Assembly (NCBI GenBank): GCA_003988855.1
Contig: QYAI01000005.1
Span: forward strand, 62,001-126,000
DNA from: Arachnopeziza araneosa
Taxonomy: Eukaryota; Ascomycota; Leotiomycetes; Helotiales; Arachnopezizaceae
Length of the DNA: 64,000 nucleotides
Direction of reading: 5' to 3'
The notes below the pieces were generated by a model, which had not been told where the DNA came from, made no database searches, and saw only the letters and a list, made by a program, of their open reading frames with translations. A program made the translations under genes and the position numbers. Shown here piece after piece: positions 55,851 to 64,000 of this stretch (position 1 is its first letter; every line of letters begins with the position of its first letter).

Positions 55851-58800
55851 ATGAAGTTTGCAAAAGAGTTGGAACAAGATCTCGTACCAGGTACCACGCA
55901 ACTCCATGCTCCACAAAGTATAAACATTGACATGGATAGAATGGCGGGTCAAGTATTTGAACTACAAGGAGGGGAAGAAACGTGTCAAGGCCGTAGCTCG
56001 AGCTACAAATCGAATGAATGCTACTCCACGTACACCACTGCGCCCAACTATCCCTCCGCGAAATCATAGTACATATGGAGCAACCAACACATTTCCACGA
56101 ATTAATATTTCTCCTAACTTAAGGCGATACGATAATCCAGATGATGGGGTGACGGAATCCCTGCGAGAATCACCCGCTCCACTGGGGGCGGACTCCCGCC
56201 CTGATTCAGAGAACTCGACCTCAGATGAAGCACCTCAGAATCCGAAAAGGACACCCGCGGTTAGTATACCTCAAAACAAGAAAACGCCTGAGATTTCCGA
56301 CTCGACACGCTATGGTGGTTTCGTGCCAACCCCTCCAGATCACAAGTCTTTTCGCTTCGAACTTCCTGCACCGGCACTTTCATCAGGTTCAGCAATACCC
56401 AATGAACGATCGCCTATCATCCCAAGTAAGAACGATCTCTTAGCATCTCGAAATCGACCCCAACCTGAGAGATCCGTCTCTGGAAGAAGTGCTTCGGTTG
56501 CGGTGCTTTCAAATGCTTATGAGGTTGGGAAGACGAATTCCCCGCACAGGAATGGGACTTTTTCAGGTTTCCGAAATCATTTTCCTCAAGAAGGTAAACC
56601 ACCTTTCTTACGACGCATGTTCTCGAGCGGAACACCCCTGGCACCTTCCGACTCGCGGAGGCTCGATACAGATTTGGTAGCTCTAGATCATGTCAGACAA
56701 CAACAAAAAGAGTTCTTCAAGTGGATGGATAAAGAGTTGGAGAAGATTGAAACATTCTACAAGTTGAAAGAAGATGAAGCCGGAACTCGCCTGGAAGTCC
56801 TACGTGAACAATTACACGAGATGCGAAATAGAAGGATCCAAGAGCTTGCTGATGTGCAGCATGCTAAGGCTATTCGAAAAGAAGAAGAACGCAAATTGGT
56901 TGACTTTGGTCCATCACGTCGTTCAAAAGATGATGGTACAAGACCGCAGCCAGGAGAGCGTTTAAATGCATGGTTTGATCCATTGGAACGAGTCATCGGA
57001 CACGCGAAGGCTAAAGTCACGGGTCCTCATTTTGGCAAGAACTCTAAAGCACTACAGTCAATGCCGCACTCTCCTGAGATCCATACCGGGCAACAAGCTG
57101 AGCGGAACCGAATCGCAGATGAAGGTCGAGATTACGTCCGTCGTCCTCATTTTGCGGACGATGTCCCGTACCGAACCGCGAAAAGGAAATTAAAACTTGC
57201 TCTTCAAGAGTTTTATCGTGGCATGGAGCTATTGAAATCATATGCACTGCTTAACCGAACTGCTTTTAGGAAGATCAACAAGAAGTATGACAAAGCCATA
57301 TATGCTCATCCACCACTTCAGTATATGAGCGAGAAAGTGAGCAAGGCTTGGTTTGTGAAAAGCGACATTCTCGACAACCATATGCATGCGGTGGAGGACC
57401 GCTATGCAAGATATTTCGAGCGTGGTAATCATAAAATTGCAACCGGTAAATTAAGAAGCTCTACCGGAAGACCAATCGATCAGTCAACTAGCGCATTCCG
57501 AAATGGAATTCTGGTGGGGACTGGGCTTGTCTTTACGATTCAGGGTGTGATCTACGGGTCGAGTTTACTTCGCCACTCTGATCCCACGGTTCGTATGCAA
57601 ACAAGCTATTTGTTGCAGATATATGGAGGCTATTTTCTTGCCCTTTATTTATTTTGCTGGTTCTGTTTGGACTGCAGTATCTGGACGCGTAACAAGATCA
57701 ACTACCAATTTGTTTTTGAATACGATCCTAGGCATACACTGGATTGGAGGGAACTGGCCGAATTTCCCTCGTTTTTCTTGTTGTTACTAGGGCTATTTAT
57801 GTGGATAAATTTCTCGCAATTAGGAACTCCTGCCATGTTTATATATTTCCCCGTCATATTGATCTTCGTCACTGTCCTGATCATACTTTTCCCTGCACCT
57901 ATTCTTTTCCATAGAAGCCGAAAATGGTTTGCATATTCACATGTAAGCTTCCTTCTGATTGCGGAATCGTTGTTAACAGCTGTCAGTGGCGTTTGCTCTT
58001 AGCAGGATTATACCCCGTGGAGTTTCGTGATTTCTTCTTGGGTGATATGTATTGCTCCCTGACATACCTTATGAGCGTAAGTAAACTCTTCTGGAATTGT
58101 ATCTGTTACTCATTCAAAATAGAACATTGAACTATTCTTCTGCCTCTACGCACACCTTTGGACCAATCCAACACAGTGTAATTCCACCCACTCTCGACTG
58201 TTAGGCTTCTGCTCGGCCCTTCCGGGAATTTGGAGAGCATTGCAGTGTATACGACGTTATTACGATACTGCAAATATCTTCCCTCATTTGGTAAACTGTG
58301 GAAAATATTTTGCTACTATTGCATACTACACTACACTCTCTGTTTACCGCATCAACCAAACTCACACTCATCTTGCCATCTTTGTAACATTCGCAGTCAT
58401 CAACGCAGTTTATACTTCGTTCTGGGATCTCTTCATGGATTGGTCTCTACTCCAACCAAATGCCTCGAAACGCTTCTTGCGCGATATTCGTGGGTATAAA
58501 AATCAATATTGGTACTATGGCGCGATGGTTCTTGATCCAATTCTACGATTCAATTGGATCTTCTACGCCTTTTACACCCACGATTTACAGCACTCAACAG
58601 TTGTTTCTTTCCTCGTTGCTTTCTCAGAAATTACCAGGAGAGGAATCTGGGTTATCTTCCGCGTAGAGAACGAGCACTGCGCCAATGTCGCTCGTTTCAA
58701 AGCTTCGCGCGACGTTCCACTTCCTTACTCTATCCAGAATGAAAGTCAAGAAGACTTTGTTCGTACTCACACCGAAGAAACATCTGGGTCGTCGCACACC

Positions 58801-59145
58801 ACCAGTACTGCTCCCACTATTGCAGGTCGTCCTCGGGCTGGAACAGGTGCTACCCTTGAAGCGCAAGAATCTGCTAGCTCAGCCACTATGCGCAGAAGGA
58901 AGATTCCACAAAGTGCCCTTGCCAGACTTGTGGCCGAAGCACACACTCAAGATTTTGAGAAGAAGCGAAAGCCAGACAACTCGACAGCGAATAGTATGAA
59001 GAGCGGCGTAGAGGCGGAGGCGGAGGCGGAAAGTAGTGATGACGATGACGGAGATGAAGATGATGATCCACAAGATGAGCAAGAAGTGTTGGATGTAGAG
59101 CATCTTTTGAGGGAACGTCGAAGCGCAAAACAGAGGGATGATTAA
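55851..59145 (+). CDS. SPX-EXS phosphate exporter/sensor (SYG1/XPR1)
   Basis: 1051-aa membrane protein. Exons: 55851-55890, 55940-57942, 57987-58076, 58123-59145. The N-terminal SPX domain starts MKFAKELEQDLVPEW with RVKYLNYKEGKK joined across intron 1, so the first exon is only 13 codons. The SPX domain is split by a long disordered insert (about 40-240) and resumes with FFKWMDKELEKIETFYKLKE and, near 450-465, LLNRTAFRKINKKYDK, whose lysines form the inositol-pyrophosphate site. Several membrane helices follow (from about 535), then the EXS domain with GDMYCSLTYLMS, NCGKYFATIAYY, WDLFMDWSLLQ and LRFNWIFYAF. The tail holds an EAEAEAE run and acidic stretch. By homology it exports or senses phosphate at Golgi or plasma membrane. 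Confidence 0.95.
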
Positions 59146-60517
59146 CATAGTGAAAAATCTTGTAACATTACGCATGTAATATAATTGAGGCTTTCGGGAT
59201 TTTACCAGTACCGCAACCTCCGTTGTTTCATCTGCCATGGCGCACTGTCGATCGAGATATTCTCGATCCGGGTGCATCTTTGAAGGGGACTAAATCGTTC
59301 CATTATCCCATAGATCAACTTCACTTTTAAGCTCTATCGTCTACCATTTTTTGCGGTTACAACTCTATGAAGCAAAACTTAAAATTTACAAATCTAGCAT
59401 GGAAATTTATAAAGGATTACTACAGTACTTGAACCCAACAAGCTTTCAAGGCTAAGAAAAGGGGCGTAAGCGAGGTAATTGAAAACAATCTCTCTCCTTG
59501 CAACACTAGCAAAGTGATGTTTAGATATTATTTCTCTGTTGTGCACCCAAAAAAAGTTCCTGCAAAAGATCAAAAACTCTAGCAATAATGTTTAACACGT
59601 GCTGTGCCGTGACGAACTTTTTTCCATGGCCATCAAAATATCAACCTCGCTTACGATTATTTTTGAACCACGCGGAAGCCCAAACCAAAACCTGCATCTC
59701 TGTCTGTTAATTTGAGGATATAATATCCAGTGCCTCGCTTAACCATTCTCGCAACCCAAAAAATAAACAGATAAACCAAGATGATCTACCATTAAGCCAC
59801 AAAAGCAAGGTTTAAAATGGCAAAACTGTAGGAAGACAGAAACTAAACCAGGCGCGTAGGTTAAGTTTTTTATCCGTTCAAAGTCGGGCGGTATGGCGCT
59901 ACCCGGCGGGTAGATAGGTCGCGAATTCGATAGATGTCTGGGCTGATGGTTTACTGGCGTGGCAGCCCAGGAGTGAGGACCCGTGTACCTAAAGAGAGGA
60001 GTGGGCATGTTGGCGTGGACAAAAATGGTTTATTTAATATTATATGTATCCTAAGCGGAGCGCTGGGACCGGGGATAATTTGGCTTCCTCCGCTATTTTG
60101 TATGAAGCGAGGTTTAAGCGGAGACCTATGCCTCAATTTCTTATTGGGAGTTTATAGTATCTAGGTATTTTATCACTTCAATTCTTAGATGACTGGAGAA
60201 ATGTGTACCTGTCGGGATATTAGTCCGATTTACATACGACCTTGGGGCAGGTTTTCCATTCACACGCGATCCATCTGTTGTTCGAAAATCGAAAATCAAA
60301 TATGCCCCAGTCACAGGATGCAATACAAAGTAAATCACAGGAATATATAGAATCTACTTCTTCTACATCTAACAACCATTTCACAATTAATTTTCGAGGT
60401 CTTTGATTGAGCCTGTTGTTGCTCATCACAAGCTCTCGTCACGTACTTTGAAAAATGATAAACCCAAAAAAATTCAATTTCTATATTTAGCAAATTTGAA
60501 CAGTAGAGAATGAGATG
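59146..60517. other. Intergenic, no supported gene
   Basis: Many short frames, A/T-rich, no domain or splice support. Nothing further seen. Confidence 0.5.
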
Positions 60518-60796
60518 CTAATTCTCACTTTCATTTTGTCCCCACTTAGGCAACGGCAACTTCTCCGCTACAAAATTCTTTCTCATATTTCGCAACCCCT
60601 TCCTCCACTTCGTTCTCTCTCTTTGCATCTCAATCTCGCTCTCCGGCTTCCGTTTACTCTTGCACTGGCTGCAAAGTACTGAGATTAAGATATATCCATC
60701 TGTCGCTTCTGAGCTGGATTTAGAGTCAGATTTAGAAGCCACTCTCGCTGAGGCAGGGCAGGTGGGACAGCGTATTGTAGTTGTTGTTGTGCACAT
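60518..60796 (-). CDS. Small CxxC protein (92 aa)
   Basis: 92-aa intronless protein, start ATG 60796. Opens MCTTTTTIRCPTCPASARVASK with one CPTC pair, then after a Ser/Asp linker has VLCSQCKSKRK, a second C-x2-C pair, and a basic helix (RTKWRKGLRNMRKN). The two CxxC pairs could bind one zinc. No signal peptide. Similar in style to the neighbour at 61245-61469. Function unknown. Real rather than chance because composition, CxxC pairing and the basic tail are unusual for random frames. Confidence 0.55.
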   Translation of the reverse strand: MCTTTTTIRCPTCPASARVASKSDSKSSSEATDGYILISVLCSQCKSKRKPESEIEMQRERTKWRKGLRNMRKNFVAEKLPLPKWGQNESEN

Positions 60797-61244
60797 AGTA
60801 AATTATCACTGGCTGTAATTATCAGTGGGGGTCTCACAATGCTGGGTGAGACTGGATGGGAATGTTCGATCCTAGTATCAATGGTGTCACCAAGGAAGTA
60901 AGATCAACAAGAAAGGATTATATTAGCATTTAGAGATTTTCTGTTTTGTTCTCAAAGAATCATATTGTTCCAACTCGATTTAGATTGCTTTGTCGAGTGT
61001 TGAAAGAAGTATAGAAGAATCAAGTTCTCTTGTTCATAAATAAAGATAGTTGTACTCAAACTTGAATGAGACTAGCATTTGTTCAAGTCATCATTCTTAC
61101 TAGCCTTTATGCATTCAATCACTGGCAACATGGGATAACTAATATCAGTTTAAAATAATTTATTTCTTCAGGACTAACGAGAAGCCTACTAACGTCAGCA
61201 AACAAGATCAGGATAATTTACTTACCTCGAAAACCACGTCCCGT
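60797..61244. other. Intergenic between two small CxxC genes
   Basis: A/T-rich, no gene seen. Serves as promoter of the 60518-60796 gene. Confidence 0.55.
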
Positions 61245-61469
61245 CTACTTCTGACCCTCACTTAACTTCTTCGCATCATCTTCGCTCTTCTGCTTCGCAA
61301 CGCAATCGGGACATTTCCTGTCTCTGACGTATTTCTTCTCGAACCCATCCATACACACCTCGTTATAGACAAATCGCATCATTGGATTTTTCATTGCGGA
61401 GCATTTGACGAAACCTAAATATATTTGGTGCTTGCAGGGCTCGAAGAAGACATATTTGTCGTAGCACAT
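61245..61469 (-). CDS. Small Cys-rich protein (74 aa)
   Basis: 74-aa protein starting at ATG 61469, chosen because it opens MCYDKYVFFEPCKHQI, the usual start of small fungal Cys/His proteins; the frame continues 28 codons upstream with hydrophobic, less plausible sequence. Cys/His at CYD, PCKHQ, FVKCSAM, EVCMDGF and the CPDC pair could hold one or two zinc ions. The tail is Lys/Glu-rich (KQKSEDDAKKLSEGQK). No signal peptide if this start is used. Function unknown; forms a same-strand pair with the gene at 60518-60796. Confidence 0.6.
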   Translation of the reverse strand: MCYDKYVFFEPCKHQIYLGFVKCSAMKNPMMRFVYNEVCMDGFEKKYVRDRKCPDCVAKQKSEDDAKKLSEGQK

Positions 61470-63260
61470 CTTGATGGATATAGTATTGGTGTTGAGAATG
61501 TGAAGTAAAATGTAAGTGGGTAGAATGATGTAGGATAGAGTGAGGATGGTCATATTTATAGTGCTGCTCGAAATAATGCATTATTCCTTGACTTGAAAGA
61601 GTTCTTTATTTGGGCCTTGACACTATTGGAAATCAAAGAGGTTTTATTGTTCTTCCCTCCTTAGAAAGCTTCTTGCAAGTCCCTCCAGATGAGTTTTGGG
61701 GAATCACCTGATTTTGCGTCTTGCAACGAAACAAAACAGAGGTATCTTCTCTCACATCGGGAAGAAACATGCCGTAAATCAAAAGATGACTGTATTCGAG
61801 GTCACAGATCACATGAGCTCTCGTCATACAACGAAACTGACAAATTAGCGATTGCCAACTCTCAAGGTACTATAAAATAAGTAGAATTCACTGCTGTGAG
61901 AATCGTTATGCAACGAAAATGATAAGAGTAAAGACTTGATAACTGTTAAGCTATGGAATAAATAAATTCACTGCTATGAGAATCGGCATGCAACGAAACT
62001 AACAGTGTAAAGATTTGTCAAACTCTCAAGGCACTATGAAATAATAAAATTCGCTACTAGAGAAAATCGTCATGCAACGAAATTCAATGCAGTAGAATTT
62101 CATGCTAGTATTCTAAATCACATGAGCCATTGTCATGCAACACAATGTTTACTCTCTAATTTACCTAAGCGCTCAAACGAGCAAACACTCCTGACATAAT
62201 CAATGACCTAAATGCCTAAGTTAACTGCTGTTTCTTTGAATAATAATTACTAGCCGGAAGCACCCAATCACAAAGAATATTTTCCGTACAATCAATCATA
62301 AAGAACCTAGCTCAAGCTCACTACCCTCCGCCGCCCTCTCCTACGCCTCCTCATAAACTCTGGTTCCTAGATTCCTTTATCTTAGTAACGTCTGTCCCTA
62401 CGTAGCGAGAAACCCACCGTGTCGAGGGAATTTGAAGGTACTTTGCCTTCAAACATCTTAAAATCCGTGCACACCTCGGAATATCCCATATCATTATCTG
62501 AGCCGTACAGCGTGGCTACTTCTGAACCCTCTGGACTCCTCTTACCAGGGAGTTATTTTCGCGTTGTCGCCCTTGCGCCTGATCTGCGGGCGGCCTGCTT
62601 TCATGATGCAAGATAGTTCTTTAACTGTAGCTCTGCTATTAAGATGTTACTACTCTTGATACTTACAAAAGGGTCTTATCCGATCTTTAAACCCTTACGA
62701 CTATTTTGGATCTCGTCATTAGCTTTGTGGCTGCCGTGGACTGCAAAATCACATGAGGCCGTATCGCGGGACAATACCTCGAAGCGAAGCGACTACAGTA
62801 CTCGTACACGGCCCGGCGCTCTCCCGCATGGACGCAATTGAAGAATAACTGTTAGCCTAAGTTGTAAGGCTGGATAACTCGATTGGAAGCTCGGACACTA
62901 GACGGATCATCGAAGGCAGATTCTGAGTCCTAGACTTCTTATCATTCATTTCCCCAATTCCTTCAGCTCCCTTAGTAACGACAAGATTAAACCATGCCCA
63001 ATCGAGAGTGACTTTGCATATCCTATGCCAACTGTGCCTTCCGGAGTTCCTACTGTAAGCACGAGCGATTGGCAGGCCTTGCGCGTTTAAGAGTGATCAC
63101 CAGATGCATGACGATGCATTACAACGAGGCTGCCGCCCAGCTGAGTGCGCCAGCCTCAAACCGATTTCCTCTCCTGAATCTTCACCCAATCTATGGCAAT
63201 TCGACGGCTCAATAGCTACCGAAATCCCTTCCTCCTGCGATCCTCGAACCCAGTCCAATA
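61470..63260. other. Intergenic with degenerate repeat array
   Basis: No gene supported. It contains the CATGCAACGAAA repeat array (about 61700-62150) and the promoter of the HET-E-like gene. Confidence 0.5.
61700..62150. repeat. Degenerate tandem repeat with CATGCAACGAAA core
   Basis: Cores at about 61721, 61824, 61909, 61989, 62071 and 62133, usually preceded by GAGAATCGTCATG-type sequence and often followed by ACTCTCAAGGYACTATRAAATAA and TAGAATTCACTGCT. Spacing is about 62-103 bp (most about 80). Six copies, strongly diverged. Confidence 0.7.
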
Positions 63261-64000
63261 ATGCGTCTGCTACAGTCAGACGGCGATGGCAACCTCAGCC
63301 TGACCGAGTTCTTAAAAGACGACATACCCGAGTATGCTATACTTTCACACAGATGGGGAGCGGAGGAAGTTACCTTCAAGGATCTAGCAGACGGTACGAG
63401 CAGAAGCAAGGCTGGCTATGGCAAGATAAAGTTCTGCGGAGAACAGGCGAGGCACGATAATTTGCAATACTTTTGGGTGGACACCTGCTGTATCGATAAA
63501 TCTAATGCCGTCGAGTATCAGCACGCGATCAACTCGATGTTTCGCTGGTACCGGGATGCGACTAAGTGCTATGTATATCTGCTAGATGTTTCGCTTTCTC
63601 GCTCCGATTTGGCTAATAGGTCCAACGAAGCCTGGGAATCGACATTTCGGAAAAGCCAATGGTTCACTCGAGGCTGGACTCTGCAAGAGCTTATTGCACC
63701 GGCATCAGTCGACTTCTTTTCGGAAGAGGGGGACCTACTTGGCAATAAGACCTCTCTAGAACGACATATCCGTGAGATAACAGGAATTCCTGCCACGGCC
63801 CTTCGCGGGAGCTTGTTGTCAGATTTCAGCGTCGCTGAGCGAATGTCATGGGCAGAATGTCGTGAAACGACCTATGGAGAAGACAAGGCATACTCTCTGC
63901 TAGGTATCTTCGATGTTAACTTATCATTTATCTACGGTGAGGGGAAGGACAAAGCACTACAGCGACTTCGAGAGGAGATTGATAAGGCTTCTAAAGGTAT
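63261..64000 (+). CDS. HET-domain (HET-E type) protein, N-terminus, cut by the window edge
   Basis: From ATG 63261 the frame is open to the last base (246 codons, no stop), so the gene runs off the window. The sequence is the HET domain of vegetative-incompatibility proteins of the HET-E/HET-D type: the MRLL start, IPEYAILSHRWGAEEVTFKDL, KIKFCGEQARHDNLQYFWVDTCCIDK, EYQHAINSMFRWYRDATKCYVYLLDV, WFTRGWTLQELIAP, and AERMSWAECRETTYGEDKAYSLLGIFDVNLSFIYGEGK. All the conserved blocks are intact. Such proteins usually continue with a NACHT NTPase and WD40 or ankyrin repeats, not visible here. Cell-death control in heterokaryons is family knowledge. The plus frame from 63104 is a shadow. Confidence 0.92.
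   Translation, partial: MRLLQSDGDGNLSLTEFLKDDIPEYAILSHRWGAEEVTFKDLADGTSRSKAGYGKIKFCGEQARHDNLQYFWVDTCCIDKSNAVEYQHAINSMFRWYRDATKCYVYLLDVSLSRSDLANRSNEAWESTFRKSQWFTRGWTLQELIAPASVDFFSEEGDLLGNKTSLERHIREITGIPATALRGSLLSDFSVAERMSWAECRETTYGEDKAYSLLGIFDVNLSFIYGEGKDKALQRLREEIDKASKG

Noticed and set aside
63104..63460. 118-codon plus frame at the right edge
   Set aside because: Different frame from the intact HET domain beginning at 63261.

Overview
The window is nuclear DNA of a filamentous ascomycete, probably a leotiomycete (Helotiales-like). Introns are short (about 45-65 nt) with GT-AG ends and CTNAC/CTAAC-like branch sites. The gene content is typical of such fungi: an AA9 LPMO with CBM1, a CRH transglycosylase, a 2EXR protein, HET-domain sequences, a CCG-6-like wall protein and a 'DNase1'-type secreted protein. 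The genus assignment is inference, as no search could be run. Exon boundaries below were chosen by hand so that reading frames, splice signals and family conservation agree.

Layout. 1-1.9 kb: no convincing gene, only two tRNA-3'-end-like motifs. 1.9-9 kb: LPMO (+), 2EXR protein broken by an in-frame stop (+), a 642-aa protein with a riboflavin-kinase-like C-terminus (-), and a DUF4188 protein with a GC-AG intron (+). 10.3-12.8 kb: secreted protein built on 27-bp repeats. 13-13.7 kb: HET relic. 13.7-24 kb: gene-poor, holding a DNase1-like secreted protein and a CCG-6-like wall protein. 24-29 kb: patatin-like phospholipase (-), a 120-aa unknown and a small secreted protein. 30-37 kb: MFS carboxylate-type transporter, a proline-rich unknown and a membrane-anchored CRH enzyme, with a 95-bp tandem repeat between the last two. 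37.6-43.7 kb: an unusual gene whose introns are all phase 0, then a large single-pass membrane protein. 44.7-53.9 kb: a housekeeping block with SDR, ERG20, CDC23/APC8, CutC, a PNPOx-like flavoprotein and GH128. 55.9-59.1 kb: SPX-EXS phosphate exporter (SYG1/XPR1). 60.5-61.5 kb: two small CxxC proteins. 61.7-62.15 kb: degenerate repeat. 63.26 kb to the edge: N-terminus of a HET-E-type protein.

Working together. Cell-wall functions recur: LPMO with a cellulose-binding module, CRH chitin-glucan transglycosylase, GH128 beta-1,3-glucanase, CCG-6-like protein and the repeat-rich secreted protein. ERG20 (sterol/isoprenoid precursor) and CDC23 (anaphase-promoting complex) share a 475-bp divergent intergenic region. 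No secondary-metabolite cluster, CRISPR, rRNA or intact transposon was seen.

The most unusual object is the gene at 37613-39741. It has eight exons, all a multiple of three and all introns phase 0, with four micro-exons of 39-45 nt, a 72-bp tandem repeat, poly-Ala and a Cys-rich end. It also carries an 8-bp remnant that looks like an intron collapsed to its two splice sites.
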